Shown piece by piece: positions 11,194-23,049 of a stretch of 64,000 nt of DNA; the first letter of the stretch is position 1; each line of letters starts with the position of its first letter. The notes beneath the pieces were generated by a model that worked only from the letters and a program-made list of their open reading frames with translations, was not told where the DNA came from and did not search any database. The DNA is taken from contig NC_058051.1 in assembly GCF_020085105.1 (NCBI RefSeq), positions 17,830,455 to 17,894,454 on the forward strand, read 5' to 3'. The position numbers were made by a program, and so were the translations under genes. The DNA comes from Siniperca chuatsi. Taxonomy: Eukaryota; Chordata; Actinopteri; Centrarchiformes; Sinipercidae.

Positions 11194-11887
11194 GCTGGAC
11201 TATCCAAAGGCCATAAAAATTTGATTTGAGGATATGAGAGCACAAGCTGCTCCTTGTCTCTTTGGTGATGATACCTCTAAAAGTCCATGACCTTTTTATC
11301 AATCTAAAGAACAGAGCGTATTTAAGTGAAGTGACGGCACATAAGCAGACTAACATTTGTTTGTGGGTGTTTGTCATAATTTTTGATTCTTATAAAAAAA
11401 ACGTGGGTTGTGTGAAAGAGATAGCAGACACAGATAGGGAGCTAATACCATACTGACAGAGTGTCAGTGCTCCATCTTCTTTGATCAGGAGCAAGGAGAA
11501 AAGAGGATGACCTTTATGATGACGAAGAAGGGCTGTGACCTTTATGTGACCTGACGTGAAAACAAGAAGAGAATCAGAAATTGTTCTTGGTAAGATTTTG
11601 TGGTGTGCGTATGTGTGTTTCCTTGGTGGTGGAACAACACCTTACTAACACAATTTATGTGGGCTTTTTCTTTAATTTGTCTGTATCTAAAAATATGTAA
11701 TTTCTGTCCTCATTTAGTGTTGATTCAGACTGGTTTGAAGTCAGTATTGCCAACTATTATACTTTATAGTATTGCCACAATCACCTTACAGTATGCTTGC
11801 AAGGTTCACTAAATTTCTCTTCAAATAACATTGTCATTGTATGTCAGTATCACAATTGTTTCTGCTGTTTAAATGAATGTAATTGGA

Positions 11888-12190
11888 GGGGGATTCCTCT
11901 AGATTCAATTGGTCTACCACTTTGGTCCAGACTGAAATAGCTCAACGACTTTTGGATGGATTATCATGAAATTTGGTACAAACATTCATAGACCTCAGAG
12001 CCATTCCCATCAGCCTTAGCTGTACTTTGTGTTTACTGCTAATTCCCAAATTTTAGGTAACATGCTAAACTAAGATTATACCTGCTAAACATCAACATGT
12101 TAGCATTGTCATTGTAAGCATGTTAGCAAGTTAGCATTTAGCTCAAAGCACCAATAAGGAGCCGCTAGCATGGCTGCAGACTCTAGTCTT
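11888..12190. repeat. Dispersed teleost repeat with TTAGCAT motifs
   Basis: Blocks include TTGGTCCAGACTGAAATAGC, TCATGAAATTTGGTACA, CATGTTAGCATTGTCATTGT, AGCATGTTAGCAAGTTAGC, TTTAGCTCAAAGCACC and GCTAGCATGGCTGCAGACTC. This order is a well-known nonautonomous repeat of percomorph fishes. It has no ORF and the ends are approximate. Confidence 0.6.
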
Positions 12191-12602
12191 GTTTAAATTT
12201 GGATTATTAGAACAATACGAACTTGTCATCTCAACAAATTGTGAAAAGATATAGGTTCTAGAAAATTCTTTGACTAGTCAGAAAATTCTTTGCCTTAAGA
12301 TGCCTAGGCCTTACGTGACCAACTCTGAGTTTGTTTATCTGTCTCGAAGATAGGTAATCTGTGGGATCTGGAAGGGATAATTTAGATTAATTCTGTCCAC
12401 TCAATCAACAGACCTAAACAGATGTTGCCAGGTTTCACTAGGGAGCACAACTTGTGTGTTGTTTTAATGAATGAGTGTGTTTTTTTGTGTGAATGTGTGT
12501 GCATGTGTGTCCCACGTGGATCTCTTAGACTCTCAGCAGAACCCTGTGATCCAACTGAGTAATAAACAGCAACAGATTGACAGTTTTCTGTTTCTAATCC
12601 TT

Positions 12603-12640
12603 TCCTCCTCCTCCTCCTCCTCCTCCTCCTCCTCCTCCTC
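12603..12640 (+). repeat. (CTC)n trinucleotide microsatellite
   Basis: A perfect CCT/CTC run of about 38 bases. Poly-Ser and poly-Arg frames over it are artefacts. Confidence 0.9.
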
Positions 12641-12977
12641 ATCCTTCGTCTTCCAAATTTAGAGCCCAGTTGATAAAGAAATACTGTCTTGATGATGCTG
12701 CCTGGCACTATCTATTCCTTGTAAAACTGACTGGCAGCACTCCATTTTTCTTAATTCTGACTGTTTCACTCTTCACATCTTCACCTCTGTCCTCTCTTGA
12801 CATCACATCACTTCATCTAATCATCCTTTTAATTTAGAAAGTATTTCCTTGTGAGTAATGTGCTGTAGTTTAACACCCACAGGTTCAGATTTAAATATCT
12901 ATATGCAGATCTTTGTACCTTCAATAATCAATGATTTTATTTTTGTGCATATTGAAAAATGTGACTATAATCAATAT

Positions 12978-13020
12978 AGAATTTCCCCTCGGGGATCAAT
13001 AAAGTATTTCTGATTCTGAT
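12978..13020 (+). repeat. L2-like LINE 3' tail
   Basis: The sequence holds CCCCTCGGGGATCAATAAAG followed by TATTTCTGATTCTGAT. This is the hallmark 3' terminus of fish L2/Maui-type LINEs. Only the tail is clear; upstream sequence is degraded. Confidence 0.7.
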
Positions 13021-13504
13021 CATATCAACATGCTGTTGGCAACAAATTCCATGATCATATCTGTTAATTACATAAAAAATAAGCAATTAAACCAATTACA
13101 ATGTATTGCAAGATGTATATTTTCAACCCTTTTTCATAGTCATACTTTATTTTGGGGGTAGAGACAACAACTAGTCAGAGAAATCTCCAAGGATTAGTAA
13201 TCTACAGCCTGTTGCCCTTGCGTGTGAAATGTAAATGACAAGACTCAGAGGCTACCACTTTTAATGTATAAAAGACAATAAAAGACAGTTTTGTTCTGAG
13301 CTGGTCTTGCAAGAAGATTGGTCTCTCATGACTGGCTGAGATGATTGTATCCCTGCTTGTTTGAAAAACAAAACAAAACAAAAAAAACTTTTTTTACCCA
13401 GGGTACTTTCACTGAGAGTGCTGTTCTCTTTTTCCAGAACTTCCTGCTTACAAAGCTAAAACATTTCATACACAGTACAACCACAGCCTAATGTGTTGCT
13501 GCTC

Positions 13505-13565
13505 CAGTGGAGCCTTTGTGGGTTAAGGGCCTTGCTCAAGGACACCTCAGTAGTGGCAATGTGGA
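13505..13565. repeat. Short dispersed repeat fragment
   Basis: The core GGGTTAAGGGCCTTGCTCAA continues into GGACACCTCAGTAGTGGC. It matches a motif found many times in fish genomes, usually as part of a SINE-like element. Fragment only. Confidence 0.5.
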
Positions 13566-13852
13566 GTGACAAAATCTTCATGCTAACACTCTATTCAATG
13601 TACTTCTAAGTCTCCAGGCTCCTATTTGTTTTTTATAATCTCAATAATTTTGGAATCAACACACAACTAGAGATGTTTTTATATTTTCTTTAGTAAACAT
13701 TTGGCCTTCCTTTTATTAAATTTTGTCAATTGCCAATATTAGAATAAGAACAGTAGTAACATAAAAAGACATATAATTAATTTTCATATCTGTTCTGCTT
13801 GCTCATCCAGGCCAAATAATTGTGACCAAATAATCACAATTAAAACAATAAT

Positions 13853-15059
13853 GGGTAACACTTTATATTAAGGTACAAATATTCACCATTAATTACTTAT
13901 TAGCATGCATTTTAGTAGCATATTGGCATTTATTAGTCATTATAAAGCCCGTATTAATGCCTTATTCATATTCTACAACTACTAGGGCATTTGAATTGCT
14001 TGCTTTCACAAGACTTTACACTTCATTTTTGGCAGCTCTTTACCAAGTTTACTTATTAGCATGCATTTTAGTAGCATATTGGCATTTATTAGTCATTATA
14101 AAGCCCGTATTAATGCCTTATTCAGCATGACCATATTCTACAACTACTAGGGCATTTGAATTGCTTGCTTTCACAAGACTTTACACTTTCATTTTTGGCA
14201 GCTCTTCCAAGTACCAAGTTTAAAAAGAGCCATATCGCCCTAACGTTACCTAAGCTGTGAAAATCAGGCTAATGTTGGTGCTACACTGAGTGACTAGCTA
14301 ATGTTCCTAACAGTTATGTAAGACAATGAGATGATTATCAAAATGATAATAAAACACTATATACTGAAACCAACGGTAAATGCTATCAACAATATGTACA
14401 AAGCTAACTGTGAAAAGTGAAGTAACTAACTTAAGGATGAAAAAGCACTGTAGCGTGATCACTGAGGTTGGAGGAGAAAGTAATGTTACTGTAGAGTTGA
14501 CAGGAGGTAAAGAGACATCACGTGCAGTTCGTAAAACAGATATACATCACATTACATTGTGCAAGTAGAGAATAATGGATTTAGTAAGTGTGAAGAGGAG
14601 GCAACTTTAGAATAGGGAACCTGTGTGGGTTTCTAAGTGTCAAACTACTAGTGAATTAGTTATAAGCAAGACCTCACTTTAGAATGGGGAACATATTCTG
14701 AGTTAGAAAGATTTAATTTAGAGTTATTTGAAACACTTTTGTGTTTTGTGTTTTGTTACATAAGTATAGACTATATTTATTAAGTGTTATTAAGGGAGAA
14801 TGACTTCTTGTGGTACTACCACCTTATAAGGCCCATGCTGAGCAAAGCTTAAGATCGGAATTCATGTATAACTTATATAAGCAGTAATTAGGAGGTTATT
14901 GCGAGAAAACTTAGCTAATGGCCTAGTAGTTGTAGAATATCGTCATGCAGAATAAGGTGCTTTATAATGACTAATAAAGAGCCAATATGCTATTAATATG
15001 CATGCTTATAAGCAACTATTTAATGGTGAATATATCTACCTTAACATAAAGTGTTACCC
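13853..15059. mobile_element. Nonautonomous DNA transposon with long terminal inverted repeats
   Basis: The left end GGGTAACACTTTATATTAAG is mirrored at the right end, whose reverse complement is GGGTAACACTTTATGTTAAG. Similarity continues inward for about 200 bases, including ATATTCACCATTAA, CATATTGGC, TTTATTAGTCATTATAAAGC and ATATTCTACAACTACTAGG. The element is flanked on both sides by AATAAT (13847-13852 and 15060-15065), a probable 6-bp target duplication. The left arm carries part of the inverted repeat twice in tandem (from 13893 and 14049). No transposase ORF is present. The superfamily is unassigned; a 6-bp duplication would fit few superfamilies. Confidence 0.8.
13893..14222 (+). repeat. 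Tandem duplication inside transposon left arm
   Basis: Two copies start TTACTTATTAGCATGCATTT at 13893 and 14049. Both run through the ACTACTAGGGCATTTGAATT and TTTTGGCAGCTCTT blocks. The second copy has extra bases (CAGCATGAC), which agree with the right arm's GCATGACGATATTC in reverse complement. The second copy is therefore probably closer to the original form. Confidence 0.85.
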
Positions 15060-16457
15060 AATAATGTAAGATAAGCCAACTTATTGTCATGACACAGCTG
15101 ACAAATTGCAGACAAATTCAAAGTCACAAAATGTGCATCCCTGCTGCTTTTTGCTTTTCACACTGATTAGGAAACATCAGATTCGGTCCAAATATCAAAA
15201 CAGCGAAAACTGTGTTTTTGTATGAAAAGCCAAAACAAAACCTTTTTTTTGGTTTATTTTAAATAACAAATCCAAATGTTTCACTGGGCCATTAAAATCT
15301 GCAATCTGGGTCTTTCCTGTACTGTATGTGTGCACATTATGACAGAGGGCTATTATCATAAGCCTCAGTTAATTATAGATGAAGATACACACACACACAC
15401 ACACACGCAGCATGACGCTCAGTGGAGGGAGGTCCTATAGTTTAAACAGAAATAAACTGTGTGCCAGTTCTTTCCTCTGTGTCACACAAACTCTCTCTCC
15501 ATCCTATGCCTATTGTGGAACTTTCCATCAAAGCATCTCATTAATGATGAAACACTTTCATGCATCTTTAAGCATTTGACAGGGATCTTCCACTGTGCAG
15601 TTTCAGCCCTGAGATCACACACATATACGCCTTTTGAAAAAGTCAACAATGTTGTTTAGTTCATTTGCACTTAAATAATAAGAGGGTGAAAGGGCAATAA
15701 AGAAAATGTACTTCAACTAAACTGGATAGGTAGGCACTATAAGGAACGACATGGGAATCCTTTTTTTGGCCCAAATCTGTATTTATGTAATGTGTAAATA
15801 TGTGAAAGTGTAGATTTTTACATAGTTTTGTCTGTTGCTTTATGTGTGTGTGTGGGCCCTTGGAAGCCCAAACAGTTTCATGTTGTCCCACCAGATTAAC
15901 TTCAAACACTGCATGCAAAAGATAACACTCCTTCTGTCACCTACACAAACAGGATAACGAGTATTTGGGCAAAAAAAGCCTGGAATCTTCCTGAACCGGT
16001 CACACACAGTAGAGGATATATAGCACAGTAAGGATATAATGAATGTATGTATGTTGATGTAAAGTCCCCCTGAAGTTACAGACAAACCTTCAATCCAAAA
16101 AAAATTAAGTATAATGCAGTTTATGTTGCCTACAAAACCTAAAAACACAAATAAATCAAGATTTGTGTGGTGACGTTTATGTCTTTATAAAATGTAACAT
16201 ACAGTATACAATTTTTCATTTACCCAAATATAAAATATTTGTATGAATTTGTAAATTCACATATAACTGCATATATTATACCTTATTTATTTATACAACA
16301 AATACAGAAAGTAATCTGAAAGCATCTATTATTGAGTTTGGGTAATCCCTTGGATTATATTACCATTACAATTTTGATGAGGTATCTAGTGGCTGTAATG
16401 GAACACAATTTTAGTGACCTACCCAATCCTCAGATTCAGAGTCAGATTGACACACAA

Positions 16458-16460
<3 letters not shown>

Positions 16461-16514
<54 letters not shown>
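16461..16514 (+). repeat. (CA)n microsatellite, 54 nt
   Basis: An uninterrupted CA dinucleotide run. Likely length-polymorphic. Confidence 0.95.
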
Positions 16515-16516
<2 letters not shown>

Positions 16517-18543
16517 TAAATCACCAGAAAGAGACACCAGGATTAATATCAAAAGCTGTTTTAGTCCTCGTGATATGATGTGATATCTGGATTTAACATT
16601 TCAGATGGGCATGTCCTTTTCAATTTGAGTTTGAATCCATGGAAATTATAAGGCTCAACAGTGTTTGTAGTCAAAATACAGCTCTCATTGCAAGCTTAGA
16701 AACCTGGACCATCATCACAGACCAGATCCTATCTTGGAAAAGGCTAAATCTATTAAAATGTGTAAATTGGTTTAACTGTAACGGTGAGAATTAAATAAAT
16801 CCAAACCGCATAACTGAATTTGACTTCATGTTTGCTTGATGAGCATCACTAGTTTATTTTCTTCCTTGTCAAAACCTGTCTATTTTACTTGGAATATAGC
16901 ACCCCTGCACTCTTGACTCTTGGTTAGAGCGTGAGGTTTTCAGTTCATATAATGATATACAATTTTAATTGTCTTCAACATCCACACACTCTCTATTCTC
17001 CATGCTGCTGAACACTATCAACACTGACAATGAATTGGCTTATAATGTTTTGATGAACACACTTTGTTCCTGTAACATGTTGTCTGCTGGAAGAGGAGAC
17101 TCTGGGGAATGATGTGACATCTTGGCATCATAACTCTCTACTATCACTGACAAAAAGACTATTAAAATATAACGTTGAGTGACTAGTGTGTCTCAACACA
17201 GACTCATTACATTAAACAGTGCTACTAAGTGTATACTTTGTGCGTGTTCTTTCTTCTTGTACTTCATATTACACAAATTACAATTGTTGCACCACATCAG
17301 TTTTCTTTCCATTTGTGGTGTGTCTGCATGTGTGCAAACACACTGTACAGATTTATATGTGTGCCAGAGTGCTATTTCAATTGTAACCTATTTCCGCACC
17401 TGCTTGTAACCTATCTATGTGACAGTCCATTACAACAGACTAGGTAGCGTGTGAACTCTGCTTTCATCTCCTCCCAAGTGTCATTTATCCCTCCTTACTC
17501 TCTTTTCATCGGGAGCTCTGTTTTCACTCTTTGTCCTTCCATGTCTATCATTTTCTACGGCAATGTAATAATGAAATGCAACAGGTTTTACTACAGCAGT
17601 TAGAAAACAATTTGGGGAACAAGAGTTGTCAAATGAAACTAATCTGCTCTCTTCAGCAGCATTCTGGGAGGCCGAAATGTTGGAAACACTGTGTTTGTGT
17701 TTCACAATAGTTGTGATGCAACACAGAATAAAATTCAGCTCTAAAGTTGCCTAAGAGTTTCTTTCAAAATCAAAAGTTGTTATGATAGTTTTATTGTATA
17801 CCACCAAACAAATCTAATATACTGCTTCATTTTCATGTTATGCATGAACATGGAAAGACATACCATCACCTCTAATATCTCAGGAATGTGGTCACATTTA
17901 CATACATCTACACCTGATCACTTGGACTTAACTAGACTTTAATAACTAAAAACAGAACTTAGTCAAATATTTATGAATAATAAATATGAATACATATAAT
18001 ATGGATTTGCAACAATTGATTATCATCAAGACACCATCTTATTAGTGCTCTGATTACTTTTCCCTGAATAATGTGCCAGAAACATATCTTCCACATTTCC
18101 CACCAGCTTCCTATTATGAATATGCATAACACAATATTTATTGTTATTTGGTATGAAGAAATCTGACACACTTTTTATACCGTAAGGAGTCTGTAGTTTT
18201 TCACACTGCGTCAAACCTGAAGGAAGCAAATGCTTAATTTAGGATACCATTGGTGACTGCGAGATATTTTTTTATATGATAAATAAAATGGGGAAAAGAT
18301 CCACAATTTATTGCTTCAGGTATTCTCTGAATTCATAAGTTTAGCTTACAGGAGCCTTTCTCAGCCTGAGACCAGGTGTTGAGGTGAGTCGAGAGAGAAG
18401 GCTATCAGGTGAAGCTAACTAGTATTAATAGCTAGCAGAATACTCCATGTCAACCAGAGACTAGCATCCTGTTGTTGTCTGGAAGACTTCCAGTTAAACG
18501 GTCGCTGCACTGCCACACATGCCTTGTTAATGTGACCTCTATC

Positions 18544-18545
<2 letters not shown>

Positions 18546-18577
<32 letters not shown>
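18546..18577 (+). repeat. (TG)n microsatellite, 32 nt
   Basis: An uninterrupted TG run. Shorter CA arrays occur nearby around 18740. Confidence 0.9.
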
Positions 18578-18578
<1 letters not shown>

Positions 18579-20236
18579 CACTAACATTACAGTGAAAGCA
18601 GATACAGGTTACTGAAAGTAATGATGAAATCGTCCCTGAAGGGGAACACCGATGGAGATAAGGAGAAAATCCAAACGCTAACACCTTCTCTCTCTCTTCC
18701 TCTGTCTGTCTCTCATGAATGCGCACACGCATATGTGCACGCACACAAACACACACCTTGTTATACACACATCAGAGCACATAAAAAGTGAGAGGACATG
18801 ATTTAAAATCCCAGAATATATTGCATACAATACAGTAAATTGTATATTGAAATGTTATCATACATACAAATACAGTGTAATGGTCTTGTTGGTGGAATAA
18901 ACTCTGGTCTGCATTAGCCACAACAATGCAGGTGATCACTTCAGGCCAGTTTACCCCTGCACTTGTTGTACAACAGTGACTTTACAGACAAGGGACTGAC
19001 TATATCATAAAAACTGATATCATACTGTATAATCATAATCACCATGAAGCTGATGGTCAAACGTACAGGAAACACATACACATACATATAATTTTAGTTT
19101 GATCATATGCTCAACCTGAAATTCAGATGATTCTAAACCTATAATGGGATAATATCATATTCCTGGATCCCAATTAACACATCACTTATTCTACTTTCAA
19201 GATTACAAGATTTATTTTATAATAGGAAAACATGTTATAAAAGCAATACTAATAAAATGTACCACTGGTACATTACACTGATACAGCATAATTTACAATT
19301 ATTCCTCCAAAATAAGATGGATCATGGGATATTTTGGCTTATAATGTCCCCTTGCCTTGTAACAGTTCCCTTTATTCCCTTTATTCTGCAACTATCTTTG
19401 GCTTCTTCCTTCTCTCTATCACTTTCTCAGTGTTTTTTCATAATTTTTTGATCATGTTATCACTGAAAGGTTTACTTCCTCAATAAGATATCCACTAATT
19501 GACAAAAATGATGATGTTTATAACATAACACCCACATTTTGAAGGATAGTATCTACCTATCTCTTGAACAGATGGGATCCACTATACTTGGGATCTGTTA
19601 AATTGTATTTCAGGTCAGAATGCATTTCTTTGTTGGAAAAAAAAACTCTCACAAACAAATTCTAGAATGGAGAGAGATTAAAACTTCTACATTTTCAACC
19701 AAGCTGAAATAAAATATACTGAGCATATATGCATGATGAACATAGGTATTACAGTCAGATTATGTATGGCAAATTCAACAGTATCCCAACATTAAATAAT
19801 TTAAGGCACTCCATTATAATACATAGTGTGGAGTCAGTTAGACTGCTAACAGTAGTGGAGGATTCTTACCCATGCTACTCATCAATTGAATAAATAAATA
19901 CAATAGAATTGTGATACTATTGCTTATTTATTTTTAAATAAATAAATACAGCAGGGCTATAATCTAGAAACGATATATAAATTACTCACCCACAACACTT
20001 ACAGGAAGATTGTGTGCAGTATTTTTGTGGGTTTTTCATTTTTGTTTGTTATTTCTTACAACCTTGGTCTTATTTGCGTAGGATTGGCCATCATTCCTTA
20101 TCTGCAGACTGCGTCAGCATCTATTGGGTGCCATATAACATATGCCTCAAGCAGCGTTTCTGAAGATGAACAAAGGCATTAACCAAATTGTCCAATATAA
20201 ATGTCTGTTCCAGTGTTACCTTGGTAAAAGGAATGT

Positions 20237-20530
20237 AGGGCTACACACACACACAGACACGTTTTCACTATCCCTGTGGGGGACAGTCATTGACACAATG
20301 CTTTCCCTAGCCCCTTACCCTAACCTTAACCATCACAACTAAATGCATTACCTTAACCCTTACCCTAAACTTAACCAATCTGTAACATGTACCCTAAAAC
20401 CAAGTCTTAACCCTTAAAAAGCAGTCTCTATCCATGGGGACCTCAATTTTTGTCCCCACGGTGACACAAGTCCCCATGGGTTAGTGTGCATTCAGGTTAA
20501 AGTCCCCACCGGGATATAAGCTTAACCAAG
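20237..20530. repeat. Dispersed teleost repeat with CCCTAACC-like blocks
   Basis: A short CA array leads into CACTATCCCTGTGGGGGACA, then irregular CTTACCCTAACCTTAACC-like blocks. These are followed by ATGGGGACCTCAATTTTTGT and CCCCATGGGTTAGTGTGCAT. This arrangement is a familiar dispersed fish repeat whose middle resembles telomere sequence by chance of composition. It is noncoding. Confidence 0.6.
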
Positions 20531-21063
20531 AAGTGTCCCCGCGGTTAACAGTTAATAAATTGTGGCATTTAACTTTAACGTTTCTCTTTACCTTTCATTA
20601 AATTTGACTGGTTTAAACCTGTCTAAGACGCATGTTTTATGGCCCCAGAAGCCACTGTTGTGAGTATTTGTGGCCAAATATCTCAACAGTGAAGCTGGTG
20701 TGCAAAATGTTATAAGTAATAGGATTAATGGCGAAGACAATGAAAATAAGACCACAATTATAAAAAATCCTATAAACATACATACTGCTGAATTATGACA
20801 ATGAAGAGTTTTTTTCTGTTTCTATGCAACTATAAGAAGAGTCCCAGCACAAAGTATATTGAAATATGTTGACATACAATCCTGAACATGAACATAGGGA
20901 ATTCTTCCACTTGTCTGTTATTTTCAGTGTCATCTTCATATTAGACACAAAAGAGGTAAGTACAGTACATTCTGTATATCCTTATAAAACACATTTTTCA
21001 CTTGGTACAAACATTTTATCTCATTGAGCCCATTAGACCATTAGATGAGGGAAATCATAACAG

Positions 21064-21102
21064 TTTATTTCCTCCATACTCTCTTCTTCTTTAATATTTA
21101 TT
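21064..21102 (-). terminator. kcna10 polyadenylation signal candidates
   Basis: Two AATAAA hexamers occur on the minus strand, at 21097-21102 (overlapping the TAA stop) and 21064-21069. The second, about 30 bases beyond the stop, is the more practical one. The 3' UTR may also be longer. Confidence 0.4.
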
Positions 21103-22861
21103 TCCTGCTTTGTAGCAATGTCTCCCCTTTGTCACTCTGCCAGATGCCATTGGCTTTATTGAGCGAGGTGTTGCTACCCTGTGTGGTACTTGTCTCAGTC
21201 TTCATGGCTTGCTCAACAGCATCTGCCAAGGGCAACTTGTCCTCTGCTTCCGTCTCTCTGTGGTAGAAGTAGTTGAAGTTGGAAACAATGACGGGAACAG
21301 GCAAAGCAATGGTCAGCACACCTGCGATGGCACACAAGGTGCCCACCATTTTACCCCCCATGGTAATGGGACACATGTCCCCGTAGCCTACAGTGGTCAT
21401 AGTAACCACAGCCCACCAGAAGCCATCAGGTATGCTGACAAACTGTGTGTTAGGTTCGTCTACCTCAGCAAAGTAGATAGCACTGGAAAAGAGGATGACT
21501 CCGATGAAGAGGAAGAAGATGAGCAAGCCAAGCTCACGCATGCTGGCCTTCAGAGTCTGTCCCAGGATCTGCAGCCCCTTGGAGTGACGTGAGAGTTTGA
21601 ATATACGAAACACCCTGACCAGACGGATAATACGCAGAATGGCCAAAGACATGTTCTGTCCTGAGCTCTCTTGAGGCGTCGTGACCAATTCTGTAACCAC
21701 AGTAACAAAATAAGGGATGATGGATATAATGTCAATGATGTTCATGAGGTTGTGGAAAAATTCCTTTTTGCTAGGACAGACCAAAAATCTCACACACAGC
21801 TCAAAGAAGAACCAAGCAATGCAGGCGGTCTCAACGATGAAGAAGGGATCAGAGAAAGTTGTGGGCTTTACACCAGATGGAGCCACAGAAGTGTAAATTC
21901 TAGATTGGTTGAAAGGCTGTAGCACTGTGGGCACAATTGGGTCAGCATCATCTCTGAATTCTGGCAGTGTTTCCATGCAGAAAATAATGATGGATATGAC
22001 AATAACAAAAACAGACACCAATGCTACACCTCGGGCTGCATTTGAGCTTTCTGGGTACTCAAACAGCAGCCAGAATTGCCTGTACACATCATTATCAGGT
22101 AGAGGGATCTCAACATCCTTTATGAATCCTTCATCTTCTCTGAACTGCTCCATGGCCTCACTTCCAAGCTCATAGAACAGAATTTCATCTGCAAACACAT
22201 CCAGGGGAACGTTAGCTGGACGTCTGATCTTACCCCCTGACTGGTAGTAATACAAGATTCCGTCAAAGCTGGGTCGGTTCCGATCAAAGAAGTACTCGTT
22301 CCTCATTGGATCAAAGTAGTCCATCCTCTTCAAAGGATCTCCTAGCAGTGTCTCAGGAAACTGGTCCAAAGTTTTGAGCTGTGTCTCAAAACGAAGGCCG
22401 GCAATGTTGATGATGACTTTCTGGTCTCCATCATCCAGCCCTCGTTTATCTACAAACAGATCCTCGCAGCACTCCTTAGCAAGCCGACTGAAGATCGTCT
22501 CACTCTCCTTAGTGCCCTCACTGCTTAGCAGCAATTTCCAGTTGGAGATCATACTGGCACAGCTACTGCGCTCTTGTCTGCTTGGAGTTGGCATGGATGG
22601 GGACCGGGGTACTCCTAGTGTCTGTGTCTGTGGAATGGGCGAAGATGAGGTGGATTCCCACATGCAGGAGGGCACAGGACTGTGGTGCGAGGGCGTAGAG
22701 GACAGCTGAGGGGCTTGCAGAAGGCAGTTGCTGCCTGGGCTGTTGTGCTCTGGGGGCATGTCCACTGTGAGAGCTGTGGTCTCATCAGCATAGGTGTCCA
22801 ACTCATCCTCAAGTCCGTCAAGGTCATCCAGGCTTTCAAAGTCTACCAGGGCCACCTCCAT
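21098..22861 (-). CDS. kcna10: kcna10, Shaker-type (Kv1.8) voltage-gated K+ channel subunit
   Basis: Plasma-membrane pore subunit, 587 aa, intronless coding region. The tetramerisation T1 domain starts about residue 149 ([17 protein letters not shown]). S1 is near 275-297. A sequon at Asn318 (NQS) lies in the S1-S2 loop. S4 has Arg410, 413, 416 and 419 ([12 protein letters not shown]). The filter TTVGYGD is at 489-495 and the PVP hinge at 521-523. MEVALVDF at the start and SLNKxNG near the C-terminal SRK match KCNA10, as do VIINIAG and MCP after the filter. The N-terminal region before T1 is longer than I recall in mammals (human about 511 aa overall) and is rich in Ser and Pro. There is no PDZ-binding TDV end. 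Mammalian KCNA10 is associated with cyclic-nucleotide sensitivity and vestibular hair cells; this is not testable here. Confidence 0.93.
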   Translation of the reverse strand: MEVALVDFESLDDLDGLEDELDTYADETTALTVDMPPEHNSPGSNCLLQAPQLSSTPSHHSPVPSCMWESTSSSPIPQTQTLGVPRSPSMPTPSRQERSSCASMISNWKLLLSSEGTKESETIFSRLAKECCEDLFVDKRGLDDGDQKVIINIAGLRFETQLKTLDQFPETLLGDPLKRMDYFDPMRNEYFFDRNRPSFDGILYYYQSGGKIRRPANVPLDVFADEILFYELGSEAMEQFREDEGFIKDVEIPLPDNDVYRQFWLLFEYPESSNAARGVALVSVFVIVISIIIFCMETLPEFRDDADPIVPTVLQPFNQSRIYTSVAPSGVKPTTFSDPFFIVETACIAWFFFELCVRFLVCPSKKEFFHNLMNIIDIISIIPYFVTVVTELVTTPQESSGQNMSLAILRIIRLVRVFRIFKLSRHSKGLQILGQTLKASMRELGLLIFFLFIGVILFSSAIYFAEVDEPNTQFVSIPDGFWWAVVTMTTVGYGDMCPITMGGKMVGTLCAIAGVLTIALPVPVIVSNFNYFYHRETEAEDKLPLADAVEQAMKTETSTTQGSNTSLNKANGIWQSDKGETLLQSRK

Positions 22862-23049
22862 GGCTGCGGTTCAGCCAGTACAAAGCCTTGGGACCCCAGG
22901 ATAAGACACTCTCTCACACACACACACACAGATTGTAGGCTCAGTCACCAGAATCAGCAGCAGAGTACCAGGGCAGCCAATCTTCAGCAACACTTCAGCA
23001 GCAACGGGGCAAATTGAAAGCCCCCTCTATTCTTTATTCCCTCCAACAC
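22862..23049 (-). other. kcna10 5' UTR exon portion with splice acceptor (predicted)
   Basis: Reading the minus strand toward the ATG, a pyrimidine-rich tract of CTCTCTCTGTCTCTCACTCC is followed by ACAG and then GTGTTGGAGGG. This gives a good acceptor at 23050-23051. It predicts a 5' UTR intron, with a noncoding first exon further right. Inference from splice signals only. Confidence 0.45.

Larger units (their letters stand above)
9359..21063. other. pnpla1-kcna10 intergenic DNA
   Basis: About 11.7 kb between two convergent genes. I found no ORF with recognisable protein content. What can be seen is dispersed repeats (10633-10798, 11888-12190, 12978-13020, 13505-13565, 20237-20530), a 1.2 kb inverted-repeat transposon (13853-15059) and microsatellites. 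The 15.1-20.2 kb part is plain AT-rich sequence apart from CA/TG arrays at 15388, 16461 and 18546. Confidence 0.6.

Noticed and set aside
12382-12708. Frames over the CTC repeat and over CA/TG arrays (36402-37154, 18415-18768, 49474-49665)
   Set aside because: Poly-Arg, poly-Ser, poly-Thr/His and poly-Cys/Val products of microsatellites are not genes.
14380-14568. A 62-codon frame inside the inverted-repeat transposon
   Set aside because: It is too short and lacks transposase features. The element looks nonautonomous.
20300-20410. Possible interstitial telomere
   Set aside because: The CCCTAACC units are irregular and sit inside a common dispersed fish repeat.
21209-22709. Plus-strand frames opposite kcna10 (and similar ones opposite kcna2 and kcna3)
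   Set aside because: These are antisense shadows of a conserved coding region and have no independent protein features.
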